From NCBI RefSeq assembly GCF_030272615.1, contig NC_081413.1, positions 560,831,445 through 560,895,444 on the forward strand: DNA of 64,000 nt. The letters run 5' to 3'. The notes beneath the pieces were generated by a model. It was not told where the DNA came from. It worked only from the letters and a program-made list of their open reading frames with translations, and ran no database searches. Position numbers and translations under genes: made by a program. The stretch is from Cryptomeria japonica. Lineage: Eukaryota; Streptophyta; Pinopsida; Cupressales; Cupressaceae. Below, in pieces: positions 24,421 through 36,899 of this stretch (position 1 is the first letter of the stretch; every line of letters begins with the position of its first letter).

Positions 24421-24552
24421 ACTTCCTTCATTTTTCCTTTTTTGTTATGTTTTGCAACTTATGCTAATAATGGTTTGGTACATTAGAAATGGTTTCAAGG
24501 GCATGAAATTTTTTGATTATTTTTATTAGAATTGGTATCCTACTAAAAAAAA

Positions 24553-26924
24553 GTATCCAAAACACATATGACAACATTGTTTCATCTTTAAAGTAATAAA
24601 CAATTAACCATTTAAGGAAGAACAAGTAATATTCATACAGTTCTTAATTTAATTTAAAGCTAATACTCTCAAACTTACAATAGATAATATACTACTTAGT
24701 ATTTACCCTAGAATAAATTTTTGGCACTATGCAAATGTGTCAAAGAAAGTATCAACTTCTCCTTCACATCTGCAATAAGTCCAAAAAACAAAAATAATAA
24801 TTATAAACATATAAAACTTACTAGGCATTTATCTCATTATATGCTCATATTGTGTTTCATAGAGTTTACTTCTAGGTACAACCTCAAATAGCACAAATCA
24901 AAACCTTCTCCTCAAGTCATTTACGTGCAAAATAAAATAAAATAAAATATAATGACATATTTTTTCACTTCTACTAATCTCATGTTTCTACTAAAGAAGC
25001 TAGAAACCTTGCTTATTATTGTGAACATTAGGATAACTCTTTTCATGTTAACAACAAGCTTCATGACCACATTTCTTCATTATTTTTTTTATTCTCTCTA
25101 TTTATTGATTTTGTAAATACTCAAATGAGATCTCTATTTTCCATTCTCAAAATATAATTATGAAATTATTCTAAATGTTAGTAGTCTAAACATTAAGTTC
25201 TTTCCTCATTGCTTCTTCAACTACCTATAGAATAATTCTGTATTCTTTCTAGAACAATACACTTAAAATAGAATGCATAGGAATCTGCGCTACCATTTAC
25301 ATAAATAAATCACATGATACCAATGCTACTCTTTCAACTTTTGATGGGAACTACACTCCTTTGTAGTCCTTGTTAAATATGTAAAAAAAAACTTATAATA
25401 TTAAACCTTTCATTACTAAATAAAGATATAAATAATATAAGTTTTATTTAAATATTTTAATTTACTATTATAAAAATTGTTAAGATTCATAATGGTGTTT
25501 AATACATTTTCAAGATTGCTAAAGGAAGCAAATTGTAAATATGACATGAAGAAGGGAAAAAAAGCCTAATCTTCTCAATATTTTATTATTTTATAGGTTT
25601 TACCTTGATTTCAGGATTGACATACATATCCAGTCTACAATATGTAAATTACGAGTAAGTTAAATAATATATATTCTTATTTATAACATAAATTTAAAGA
25701 TGAATTAGAAAATTCAACTTTTAATAGGGAGGAAACTAAGAGAAACAAAGGAACCTAAGATGAACCCCTCAACCTATTTCTAGTTCTAACAACCCCCTCT
25801 TTCATTTCTCAAAGTGGCAGAGAATCAATTTAATGAGGTGCTGGAAGGGCTCAATAGCTTAATTGATTATGAAGATGATGAAATGGATAAGAAGAATGCT
25901 CGCACTGGTATTAGGACTGGCATGTGTTGATCATGGAGTAAGAGGAACTGAATTGCAGCGTTATAGTTTAGAGACTCTACAAAACTGTCTGGTATGCAAA
26001 AGTAATAGGGAGTGCATAAAATACCTAGAAACTGTAATTGACAACCTTGTTATGCTTAATAAAAATTTGATACGAAAAATAGTGATGGAGGTGGTGATAG
26101 TGAGAAAAGTGATTGAGAGAAAGAGGAAAAAGAAAGTGTAAGATGGACAAGTCAAAGGAAAGAAGATCAATGCTTCATGTCCATGGGAGATGGAACTAGA
26201 GGAGATGTTGGATTGATGGGGTTACATCTCTTAATGTTTCTATGTTGTTTCTTTGTGTTGTTTTTGTTAGTAGATTCTCATAGGATGTTGTTTGTTTAAT
26301 TCTTTAATTACCTGTTTTATAGATAGATAATAATCTTTTTAATATTTTGATTGTTGGGTTTTATTTCCCATCGTTTTTTATTTGGATGTATATGGATAGT
26401 CCTTCCTACATAATCTAATAAAAAACATAAAGGCTAAAATAAATGTTAAATTTAGATCATGTACAAAAATTCTTATTTTAATCTTAATAATTAAAAAAAT
26501 TATTTGCTAATTTTCTTTATGAACTATTCATCATTCAAGAAATTATTGATAAATTTTTTAAAACTCAGAAAATCAATTAAGAAAAAAAACTCATTCCCAA
26601 ATGTTTAAACATTGTAGAATAACAAATCCAAATAACATAGTGTAAAAATATTGGCTATAACAAACAGCTAGTAATCTTGACAAGGAACACAATGTACTAT
26701 TTGAAGAGACTGCTTTTTTTATTGCAGGAAAAGGTTGTTTCATCTACTATGCTTCTATAAAAGGAAATTTTAGAAATGGTCATCCAAATTCTGCTAACCT
26801 GCCACTAATATTTAACATATTTTCCACAAAGTTGGCAAACTTCTTTCGGATTTATTGACCATGTTTTTGTGGTAATTGACAATCTTGATTTAGAGAAATC
26901 CTTTTCCAAATCGAGAATATTATT
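24553..26924. other. AT-rich spacer with a weak ORF remnant
   Basis: Mostly AT-rich with no domain. At about 25811-26145 a coding-like remnant reads VAENQFNEVLEGLNSLIDYE, then a charged helical stretch ending in a Lys/Arg-rich tail. It is followed by a T/G-rich segment similar in style to a LINE 3' end. It could be a detached C-terminal tail of a LINE third ORF, but I cannot show homology. Confidence 0.4.
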
Positions 26925-28156
26925 TCACATGCTTCTAGGGCAGCGTTTAGGCATGAAAATCCTTGTTACACTTAATGGACCATTTCTGAGAAGAAAACCC
27001 AGAAAAGTCACTGCCTGTGCACCCTTGTCTGGCCCAATATGGGCATGCACCATCTTCAAACTTGGTAATGTCACCTCTGCTATTGGCATCTCATCTGATA
27101 TCATCTCCTGTATCAAACATAATGTGGGTTCACTCTTATATACAAGAATTTAAGAAAAACAATATTATTCCACAAATACAGAATGTCCAAAATATAATCT
27201 ACAAGTATCATTCTCTACCAATCACTCATTAAGAATATGTAACTTGAGTGTAGAAAATAATAACTTGGAAACATTGGCCATGGATTGTCAATTCTTCAAG
27301 CCCAGGAAAACTCTTAAGAACAGTAATACTAGGAATTCCTGGATTAACGGCATTGCCTGTATTGTAATTTTGAAGAATAACTTTTTTAACAGATTCCGCT
27401 CTTGAAATTCCTTCAAGTAATTTAAGCCCTGCGTATTGCCCACACTCCATAAGGCTGATTTCCATCAAGCGCGGGCAAGTCATCTGCAATGATATATATT
27501 TAAGAACTCCTAGATGTATGTACATGAGATTGGAAGAACGTATATTCAAGTCTTTCAACCCCATACAACCGCGAATCCCTAAATTTTGAAGTTGTTGGCA
27601 CAGATCAATGAATCCTTCAAGCATAGGACCATCCAGTTTCGACATACAAATACAATAAAGTGTTTTCAAGGATCGGAAAACTCCAAAATCAGTGGGTATC
27701 TTGGGAAGTTGGACGTATTGCACCATTAGGACAGTGAGGTTTTCACAGCTAAAAATAGAGTCCCCAAGCTCCACCATGGAAGAAGCCTTAAGCCTCGTCT
27801 TCGGATCTTTATTAGAGATGTGTACATTCATACGCTCCACCTGTTTTTCAGCTGCAAGGCGAATCCAAGTGGTGATATCGGCAGCCTTAGGGTCATCCAA
27901 GTTGACTTGAAGATTCAAACAACAAAGAGGAGCATCGAGGTGGACCAGGGCATTGTAAATTATGGCCTGTATCCTGCCATCATTTTGTTTCTCAAAATCC
28001 TCAGGACAAAACTTGAGGTTTGGTATTTTCCTCCACCATAACCGCGAGTAGGGAAGAGCGTACGACATCTCTCTAAGAAATCTGTGACAAAATATGATTT
28101 AAAAGAATATCGTCTGATAATGCAGACAACCTGTCTTTTGCTGTTGCTCTTGCCAT
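26925..28156 (-). pseudogene. F-box/LRR/FBD-type gene, two exons, frameshifted
   Basis: F-box proteins recruit substrates to SCF ubiquitin ligases. From an ATG at 28156 the minus strand reads an F-box, DRLSALSDDILLNHILSQIS, a TAG, then RDVVRSSLL. A 2 bp loss near 28044 shifts the frame into SRLWWRKIPNLKFCPEDF. The long frame (28068-27266) has F-box/LRR features: LPKIPTDFGVFRSLKTLYC, LGIRGCMGLKDLNI and KSFPGLEELTIHG. A phase-0 intron is predicted at 27264-27108 (donor after ...CFQ; acceptor TTTGATACAG). Exon 2 (27107-26925) reads EVTLPSLKMVHAHIGPDKG and ends FLLRNGPLSVTRIF...SM, an FBD-like end, with a TGA at 26925-26927. It is the only host-like gene here. The stop and the shift suggest a recent pseudogene. 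Confidence 0.75.
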
Positions 28157-28380
28157 TAACCTTGTGCATGGCATAACTGCTATCTTATTTTCTCCTAGCT
28201 TGTGTCTGCGATTACTACAATAAAGTTATCAACCATGGAAAACTACTGAGATCGCCCACTATGCGGAATGGGGGAGTAACGAAACACAGATTTATAATAT
28301 TAAGATTCAATTCAAATTTGTGTTGTGGAATATGACATAAGCATACCTAGATCTTTAAAGAAATCTATGTAGTAGACGTC
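28157..28380. other. Upstream region of the F-box gene
   Basis: This is AT-rich sequence between the F-box start and the satellite block. I saw no clear TATA box or other regulatory motif that could be defended. Confidence 0.4.
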
Positions 28381-31370
28381 GATGAATATTATTAAATGAG
28401 GTGAACCCTAATTAACCCTAATTAACCAAAATTGAACTCTAAATGATTTATAATTTCGATGTTCTAATTCAATTGTTATATATATATATATATTATTTTT
28501 ATTTTATTGGTAATGGGCATAAGCCGATGAAGTGTACATAACCTTACCTTCTTGTGAGATTTAAACTTGTGACCTCTCTTTCAAGAGCACAAGTTCCCAC
28601 CACTGAGTCAATTGTACTATTTTATTTAATATTGTTACATTATATTATATTTTTTTATATTAATATTTATAAAATTATATCAATTTAATTTAACCATAAT
28701 CTTAATCTTAATTGAAGAGAAACACTAAATCTAACCCTAACTAAAATTGAACCAAAATTGAACCTTAAGAATAACCCTAACTAAATAGTTACCCTATTCC
28801 ATCTCTAACCCTAACCCCAATTTAATCATATCTATATTTCATAAACCCCAAATCTAACTCAAACCCTAACTGAAGTGAATTTTTTACTCTAATTCATTTT
28901 TTTATAACTATGAGCAAGTTATCCTCAAGCTAAAATATTAAATATGTATGATTATTATTGTCTTTTACTTCATTGTGTTGTTACATTAAATACTAGTAAC
29001 CTTAATTTTATCATATCTATATTTGATGAACCCCAAATCTAACCCAAACCCTAACCCCAAGTGAAATGATTACTCTAAATGAACATAAACCCTCATTCCA
29101 ATCCTTATTTCTTGACTATAATCTGCTCATTATGTATTGTTTAACTATAAGCATGTTATCGTCAAGCTAAAACATTAGATAGGTATAAGTTAACCATATC
29201 TATATTGAATGAACCCCAAATCTAACTCAAACCCTAACCCCAATTGAAATGATTACTCTCATTGAACCTATACCCTTATTTCAATCCTTATTCCCTAATT
29301 ATAATCTACTCATTTTGTATTGTTTAAATATAAGCATGTTATCCTCAAGCTAAAATATCAAATATATATGATTATTATTATCTTTCTGTTAATCGTGTTG
29401 TTACATTAAATACTAGCAACCCTAATTTAATCATATCTATATTTGATGAACCCCAAATGTAACCCAAATGGTAAACTCAAGTGAAATAATTATTCTAATT
29501 GAACCTAAACCTTCAATCCAATCTCTATTCCCTAATTATAATCAACTCATTATGTATTGTTAAACTATAAAAAAGTTATCCTTCAAAACTTTCGGTTCCC
29601 TCACATAAAATAAAATTAATTTTATCTCTGATAGTAACACTTTATTCCTTACTTTAATTACTATCCTACTTTAGCCATAATTGAACTCTAAATGATCTAT
29701 AATTTTGATGTTCTAATCTTATTTCTAATTGAATTGTAATATGTATCTATATTTATATTTATATTATAATACTATTATATTATAAAAGATTTATATTTAT
29801 ATATATTATTTTAGATTATTACATTATATTATATGTTATATATTGATATTTATAAAATTATATCAATTTTAATCTTAATTTAATTTTCTCATCTTAATCT
29901 TAATTGAAGAGAAACACTAAATCTAACCCTAACTAAAATTGAACATGAATTGAACCTAAAAATAATGCTAATTGAATAGTCACCCTATTTGAGCTCTAAC
30001 CCTAACCCTAATTTAATCATACCTATTTTTTATGACCCCAAATCTATCCGAAACCCTAACACAAAGTGAAATGATTACTCTAATTGAACCTAAACCCTCA
30101 TTACAATCGTTATTCCTTAACTATAATCCACTCATTATGTATTGTTTAACTATAAGCAAGCTATCCTCAACCTAAAATATTAAATATGTACTATTATTAT
30201 TATTTTTTAATTCATTGTGTCATTACATTAAATAATGGTAACCCTAATTTAATCATATCTAAATTTGATGAACACCAAATCTAACCCAAACCTTAACCCC
30301 AAGTGAAATAATCACTCTAAATGAACCTAAACCCTCATTCCAGTCCCCCTAATTATAATGTTCTCATTATGTATTGCTTAACTATAACCATGTTATCCTG
30401 AAGCGAATATATTAAATATACATGATTATTATTGACTTTTACTTCATTGTCTTATTACATTAAATACTAGTAACCTTACTTTAATCATGTCTATATTTGA
30501 TGAACTCCAAATCCAACTCAAACCCTAACCCCGAGTGAAATGATTACTCTAATTGAACCTAGAAACCCTCATTCCAATCCTTATTCCCTAATTCTAATAT
30601 ACTCATTATGTATTGTTTAACTATAAGGAAGTTATCCTCAATGTAAATTATTAAATATGTATGGTTATTATTGTCTTTTATTTCATTGTGTTATTACATT
30701 AAATACTAGTAACCCTAATTTAATCATATCTATATTTGATAAACCCTAACTTTAACCCAAACCTTAACCCCAAGTGAAATTATTACTCTAATTGAACTGA
30801 AATCCTCATTCCAATCCATATTCCCTAATTATGGTCTACTCAATATGTATTGTTTAACTATAAGTATTTTATCCTCAAGCTAAAATATTAAATATATATT
30901 ATTATTATTGTCTTTTACATATTCGTGATATTAAATTAAATACTAATAATATGAGTGTAATCATATCTACATTGGATGAACCCAAAATCTAACCCAAATT
31001 GTAACTCCATGTGAAATGATTAATCTAATTGAACCTTAACACTCATTCCAATCCCCCTAATTATAATATACTCATAGTGTATTGTTTAACTATGAGCATG
31101 TTATCATCAAGAAAATATATTAAATATATATTATTATTATTGTCTTTTACTTCATCGTGTTATTACATTAAATAATAGTAACACTAATTTAATCATATCT
31201 ATATTTCATGAACCCCAAATGAAATTATTACTCTAATTGAACCTTCACCTTCATTACAATCCTTATTCTGTAATTATAATCTACTCATTATGTATTGTTT
31301 AACTAGAAGCATTTTATCCTCAAGCTAAAATATTAGATATGTATGATTATTATTAGTACTTGCTTTAGGC
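28381..31370. repeat. Diverged tandem satellite, unit about 235 bp, CCCTAA-rich
   Basis: A phrase TCATATCTATATTTGATGAA recurs at about 28827, 29011, 29193, 29431, 30016, 30252, 30482, 30723, 30961 and 31191. The latter part repeats at 230-240 bp; the earlier part has shorter units near 185 bp. Units share AACCCTAACCCCAAGTGAA, a CTCATTATGTATTG phrase and TTACATTAAATACTAG. A longer block at 28415-28830 is repeated at 29675-30020, a higher-order unit. The short CCCTAACCC runs resemble telomere repeats but are embedded in longer units. Confidence 0.85.
28509..28618 (-). mobile_element. Short tRNA-derived SINE, 110 bp, inserted in satellite
   Basis: On the minus strand an A-box-like TGACTCAGTGG (28610-28600) and a B-box-like CAAGTTTAAATCTC (28569-28556) are spaced as in tRNA-derived pol III promoters. 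The insert is flanked by ATTTTATT at 28501-28508 and 28619-28626. The duplicated satellite block at 29675-30020 has the same flanks without the insert, giving an empty site. Family name unknown; it resembles Au-type plant SINEs only in the promoter. Confidence 0.7.
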
Positions 31371-31718
31371 TAGTACTATTGTAATTGGTTGTCATCAATT
31401 TTTGTTAACTAGTTATTACTCAATTGCTTGTCCACCAATTAGAAGTATGATTTTTTTGGTTTTGATATATGGTTTTTAATTTTTATAAAGTTAAGATGCA
31501 TGATTTTAAAGTTTTTTTCTGGGGGATCCACTATTTGAATGAATTTTTTAGGCAAGTTAAAATAATATTTAGTATTTTTAAATTTTAATATCAAATTTAT
31601 TTTACACATCGACCAAAAAAATATTTAACAAATTCTAAATCTTTTAAAATTTTCTTAAGTAAATAAACACAAAGATATATAATTTTAATTATATTTATTA
31701 AAGTTAATAATATAAAAA
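31371..31718. other. Non-satellite AT-rich insert in the array
   Basis: The satellite phrase stops at about 31370 and resumes at 31719 in another unit position. The 348 bp between begin with the inverted pair GTACTTG...CTAGTAC and are AT-rich. No coding or promoter signal; possibly a small non-autonomous element. Confidence 0.5.
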
Positions 31719-31782
31719 ATCAACCTAAACCCTCATTCCAATCCTTATTCCCTAATTATAATCTATTCCTTATGTATTGTTT
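31719..31782. repeat. Satellite fragment with left target duplication of LINE B
   Basis: The fragment continues the satellite unit (ACCTAAACCCTCATTCCAAT...) and ends in TATTCCTTATGTATTGTTT at 31764-31782. That 19-mer is repeated, with one mismatch, at 61233-61251. Confidence 0.85.
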
Positions 31783-31935
31783 TTGATAAGGGTAAACGGG
31801 TTTTACAAGGACCCGAAACCTAAAATTTTACAACAACCAGCCAATATCCAATCCAACAACAAACAACAACAAAACAGAGGATCAACCCCAAATAGAAATA
31901 GAGACAAAAAAAAACAAGCTAAAACTAAAAAGCTC

Positions 31936-33640
31936 TCAGTTGAGCGAGAGCACCGAATCCTTGTTCTTTTGGATGGAAATCCTATTGATTTCCTCAATTT
32001 TCTCCATGATGAATCTAGAGGTACCCTTGTTGCTGCTTCTACTCCTAGTTCTTGAACTAGGTCTAGTGGTGTTGTTGTCTCCAACAACCACATCATCTCC
32101 TCCAAGATATTTCACTAGGTCACTATGGAAGGTTTTGTAATCAGTAAGTATCTCATTAATCTTTTTAAGCCCCTTAATGCTATTGTTCATGGATTCTTTA
32201 CTAATGTCAACTAGATTTTTGAGATTTTTCTTAATCTCAGCCATGGATTGTTCCACCTTATCAATCCTTTATTTATGGTTACATTTCATGACCTCAACAT
32301 TCTGAGAGGGTTTTTGAGTCATGATCATGAGTTTTTCAGGCTTGTTCGGTTCAGGGGAAGCAGTGAAAATGTCAATTATTTCCTTAACCCCCGTCTTGAG
32401 GGTGTTAATTTTGCACTCAACCCATTCCCAGTAGCGGTTCTGGTGGCTTCCATCACAAGATTCATTAGACTAGCATCTTTCCCCTGATTATATTTCTAGA
32501 CATTGATAGGGATGTCCAGTTTAATCCCTTGGTCCGTAATCTTCAGGCTGTGATCCTTTGTCGACAGCTTTTTCCTTTTGGTGAGGGGTTTGGCCTTGGA
32601 GATCACCTTGTTGTTGGTTTTGTATTTACTAGCTCCCCATCTCGGGGGCTTCTTGCTATCGAGAATCTCAGGAGTGACCATCTTTTCCTTTTCATGTGCA
32701 GGTTCATATTTAGGGTCATCAACAGGAACCCCACTATCAGCCAGGTCCATCTCTGAGTTAGAGACGTCTTGGACCTCTTTCTGTAGTCCAATATCAGCAA
32801 GTGGGGGCACAATTTCAAGGGATTTGGCATGTTTCATGATGAGGACAATAAGTTCCACATGAAGAATAGGGTTGCTAGGGTTTTCCAGGTGCTTTTCCAG
32901 ACTATTCTCAAGGGAGGAGGTAAGATAGTAGGCAACAAAGGTAATTTTACCTTGGCAAAAATGATTCAAAATAGTGAAATGGTAGGAGAAGAGGCTAGAA
33001 TACCTGCCATCAAGGGTGATATATCTCATTATAAACTCAGCCATATCTGCCCATGTGGCCATGAGGTGTTTTCTATTGTAGCCATCATCAGCCATCTTGG
33101 TGACTCTGGAGCACTCCTTGTCTTTGTCAAAGAAGCTCGACAAGTCCTCCTCCCACATTTTTCTGTCTCTGTAAAACCTTCTTCCATTCGTAGCTAGACT
33201 AGTGACCGCCACCACCAGAGTTTCATTAATCTGATAATCGACACCATAAGCCCCGAGACTCCCTTTTTTTCCATCCATTAACAAAGGCCTCCATAATCAG
33301 AGGAGAGGGGCCATGAAGCCTATCCAGGTAGGGGATGAGACCACCAACGATGACTTCCTGCTAGACATCTTTATTATTTTTCCACTTCTCACAAGTAGAG
33401 GGCTCTTTTCTATTCTTATCCCCTCCCATTATACTCCTGGTCGCCAAATAATAGGAGGTCACTATCACCAACCAGTCATAGAAAATGAGCCACGCCCAAA
33501 GGATATCAAAACAGTAATAGAAAAGCCACACAATTGGATGAGAAAACCAAGTGTCAAGGAAGTTTCTAGAATTTTGATTAGGGAAAACAAGAAAGAATAA
33601 TTTCCCTATCAACTCAGTCATGACATGATGAGGGGTCATT
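31936..33640 (-). pseudogene. LINE B third ORF
   Basis: The main frame (33284-32496, 262 codons) follows a frameshifted start where 33639-33361 reads FYDWLVIVTSYYLATRSIMG. Homology to the LINE A third ORF is clear: VVAVTSLATNGRRFYRDRKM versus EEVKGLQNEGEKVERKRM, then YHFTILNH and LHVELIVLIMKHA. A polar tail with KTNNKVISKAKPLTKRKK and a coiled-coil-like piece (32256-31936, MEQSMAEIKKNLKNLVDISK) ends the protein. No known domain is recognised. The length of about 500 residues before decay is an estimate. Confidence 0.78.
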
Positions 33641-33707
33641 AACTAACGTAGTAATCGTTATGTGCTAGATCACACATATTTTTAGGGAAAGCATACCTGC
33701 TACTCCA

Positions 33708-34160
33708 CTACCTGGTTTCCATGTATCCCACTGCCAGTTTGGCTAGTAGATTTGCTGCCTTATTGCCTTCTCGATATATGTGCAAGATTTTGAAATCTGT
33801 CAGATCATTAATTATATTTTGGCAATCCTTGATCAAGCTGGCAATCATCCAGATAGGATCCGTGTGACCACTCAAGAAGTTCATAGTGTTTAGCGATTCA
33901 AACTCCATCCATACTTTAGTAAACCCCTCTCTTTTAGCTATGTGTAGGTCGATGTGGGCAGCATTGGCTTCCATGTACTGGTTAGTCTAGGTGCATAGGG
34001 GAAGCGCCACCATGGAAACTAGTAGACCAGAGTGATTCCTGGCGACTCCCTCACACCCGATCGGCCCAGGATTTCCTTTAGCCACCCCGTCTACATTGAT
34101 TTTGATCCATCCAAAAGGGGGACGATGCCAAACAACATTTTGTCTACACTGCTTTGTTTT
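33708..34160 (-). pseudogene. LINE B RNase H-like domain
   Basis: On the minus strand, FGWIKINVDGVAKGNPGPIG gives the first strand with the catalytic Asp. MEANAAHIDLHIAKREGFTK supplies the Glu region, WMEFESLNTMNFL the second acidic strand and HIYREGNKAANLLAKLAVG the final motif (AD changed to AN). A TAG lies between the first and second part. Confidence 0.87.
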
Positions 34161-34409
34161 GTGGATAGGGTTGGCAATGTTCCAATCAATTTTCTACCGA
34201 TGGATAGTATTTTAATCCTCCTGGAGGGTAGGAATGGGGGAGTCATTCTTTCTACTGGGGCAAGTGTGAAGAAAGTTCTCTTTGATAGCATTGTGTATTC
34301 TAATAGCCACAATAAAAGGAGGAGAATCCAATTCCCTGAAGACTCTATTATTTCTTTTTTTCCAGATGCCCCATGCAATATGAGGGGAGAGAAAGGTTCC
34401 AAAGAACAC

Positions 34410-34916
34410 CTAAGGCCTAATTATTAGAAGGGCATTTCCATTCAAACCACATTTGCTGAGTAGAAGTAAGGAGACCCAAGCTATGTTCCAAATGTTAAGG
34501 AAGTGGTTCAAGATATCTTTGGAATAGGCGCAATGCAATAGAAGATGGCCAACATTTTCCTCTGCCTCTTTATAGAGAAAATAGCTGTTAGGGAGAGGAA
34601 TAATTCTTCTGCAAATATTATCTATGGTAGATATCTTGCCTTGCATAAACAACCAAAAGAAGATGTGAATTTTTGGAATTAGGAGATTGTTCCACATACC
34701 TGCCTAGTAGGGGGGGGGGGGGGGGAAGGATCTAGAGATGAACTTATAAGCATCAACAACTTTGAACTTCCAAGAAGAGGAGGAGTTATAGAACACTTCA
34801 TCCTCCCCTTGAGAGTGGGGGATGTGGATGCAATTCAATGAAGGTTGCATAGGTCTCAAATCATTATCAACATTATATAGATCCAACCATTCTCCATTTA
34901 TAATGTAATCAACCAC
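34410..34916 (-). pseudogene. LINE B zf-RVT zinc-binding domain
   Basis: The first part (34916-34704) holds the DEVFYNSSSSWKFKVVDAYK strand. The second (34697-34410) reads MWNNLLIPKIHIFFWLFMQG, then KISTIDNICRR and HLLLHCAYSKDI. The CxxC before EAEENVGH is lost, reading FLYKEAEE. A run of G residues at 34711-34724 sits between the two frames and accounts for the break. Confidence 0.85.
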
Positions 34917-35299
34917 CCAAGTGCCAATTTTTCAGAGGCATAATTCTTTGTAGGGGGCAGCCCAAACAAAGGCTGATAGGGGGCCCTCACTAATCCACCA
35001 ATCATCCCAAAACCTCATTCTAATACCATTCCCAAGAATCCATCTCCAACCATCGAACATAACTTTGGAGGAGCCAAAGAAATTGCTCTAGAAATCAAAG
35101 ACCTCATTGGGGAGCTGATAAGTTTCTATAGTGTTTTAGATATCAAGGATGTGATACTTAAATTTAAATATATTAGTCCATTCATTAGTCTCCTTAAGAC
35201 ATCTCCATAGCTGCCTGGACATCAGGGATTTATTAAAGTCTCTCAAATTCTAGATATTGAGGTCTCCCATGAGTTTAGGCAAGAAGACTTGATTCCAGG

Positions 35300-36600
35300 C
35301 CACAAGGTGTAATGTATTTTTTGATTCAGTTCTAGTCCATAATTTTATTTTTTTGAATTCTTTCAAATTTATCCATAATTTTGGCTAGGATTTTGAAAAG
35401 ACTCATAGCATAAACCGAATGGCTTTGAAGAGAGGCTTTGAGCAGTTGGAGCTTGCCTGCCTGTCTTAACAAGGTGCCTTTCCATCTAGCCAGTTTGTTT
35501 TGAAATTTATCTATAAGGTTTTCCCAAAAGGAGTCAAGAGTGGGCCATGGCAGAGGGGAATGCCCAGATAGGAATTAGACAAAGTTCCAATTTTGCATCC
35601 AATAATCGAGTCAATTTTAGCTTTCCTATGCTTGAGGGAATTAAAGAAGAAAATGGAGCTTTTAGCCAGGATAATTTTTTGCCCCGAACCATGTTCATAC
35701 ATATTCACAGTTGTTTTTAAATTCTTGGCTTCTTTGATCGAACCTTCCCCCATCAAGAGAGTGTCACCCATAAATTGTTGATGAGAGCAAGTGGGTGCAT
35801 GAGAGGAGTGCCGAAGCCCCATAATATTGCCCTTTCTAACTTCCCTTTGAATTATTCTACTAAGAGCCTCACTCATCAGAATGAAAAGGAAAGGGGATAG
35901 AGGATCCCCTTGACGAATGCCCCTAGACCCAAAGAAAAAACTAGAGGGAGATCCATTAATTAACACATAGAATTTAGGGGTGGAAACACATTGCTCAATA
36001 ATCTGGATGAAGTTATCTCCAAATCTAAAGGCCCTGAGGATTTTGGGAAGGAAGTACTAATTAACTCTATCAAAAGCTTTCAATAGGTCAAGTTTCATGA
36101 GAAAACAAATGTTTTTGTTAATAGAAAGGGAGTGGATGTTCTCATGAACCACAATAGCAAAATCTAGGATTTGCCTCCTAGGCACAAAGCCATTTTGATG
36201 CTTAGAGATTAAAGAGGAAATGAAAAGATTAAGCCTGTGCACAAGAATATTGATGAAAATTTTATAAATAGAATTGTAAAGGCTAATAGGTCTAAAATCC
36301 TAAAAAGAGTAGGCATCGGGTTTCTTTGGGATGAGAACTAGGAAGGTGGCATTCAACTCCTTCAGGAGGGAGTGGGATCCAAAAAATTCTTGAGAAGAAG
36401 TGACCACATCAGTGCAGATAATATGCCAAAAGTTTTGAAAGAAAAAAAGAGGGAAGCCATCAGGTTCGAGGATCTTGTTACCTTCAAAAGAGAAAACAAC
36501 AATGCAAACTTCTTCAGGGGAGGGGGTTCTGGTACGCTCCAATTTCATGTCCCTAGATATGATGGAGGGAAGTTCCTACAAGATTTTAAACTGAGCTGAA
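35300..36600 (-). pseudogene. LINE B reverse transcriptase
   Basis: Frames in order read ILEPDGFPLFFFQNFW, LNATFLVLIPKKP, SKHQNGFVPRRQILDFA, MKLDLLKAFDRVN, GIRQGDPLSPFLFILMSEAL and QQFMGDTLLMG. The first catalytic Asp (AFDRV) is kept, but FxDD has become FMGD, so the catalytic pair is broken. The NSYLGIPLCHG motif and a ends-of-thumb segment follow. Stops and shifts at 36250-36300 and 35966-36057 split it. Confidence 0.9.
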
Positions 36601-36899
36601 GTTTCTAGGGGATCATCCATGGAGAGGAGATTGTAGAAACAATTGATGGCTTCCTGACAGATCTCATCATGCTTGTCAAGCCATCTTTGCCCAATCTAAA
36701 TTTTATTTATTTTGTTGGTAGCCCTATTCATAAGAGTCATCATATGAAAGAACTTAGTGTTTTGTCGCTATTTTTGAGCCATGAGGCTCAAGATCTCTAC
36801 TTCCAATATTCTTCTTCTTTGGAGATAATGTCATGCAATTTTGTCCAAATATCAATTTCATTATTTGAGACATCAATATCAAACCCGTAAGCTTGGATG

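Larger units (their letters stand above)
17100..24552 (+). mobile_element. LINE A, near full length, decayed
   Basis: The order of domains is a plant non-LTR element: ORF1 with DUF4283 and a degenerate CCHC knuckle, then AP-type endonuclease, RT, zf-RVT and RNase H, followed by a further ORF. It ends in a T/G-rich tail with a short A run at 24545-24552. The 5' limit is approximate. A short similarity AAGTAT...CATAT flanks both ends, but I could not confirm a target duplication. Many TAG stops and lost catalytic residues show it is inactive. Confidence 0.85.

Noticed and set aside
17063-24570. Target duplication around LINE A (AAGTAT...CATAT)
   Set aside because: The two flanks match too loosely to be claimed as a duplication.
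28800-31350. Possible telomere or interstitial telomere repeats (CCCTAA)
   Set aside because: The words occur only once or twice per 235 bp unit, not in perfect tandem, so it is a satellite with telomere-like words.
34711-34724. Poly-G tract as a regulatory G-quadruplex
   Set aside because: A single uninterrupted G run in a decayed LINE is more simply slippage; no second set of G tracts is nearby.
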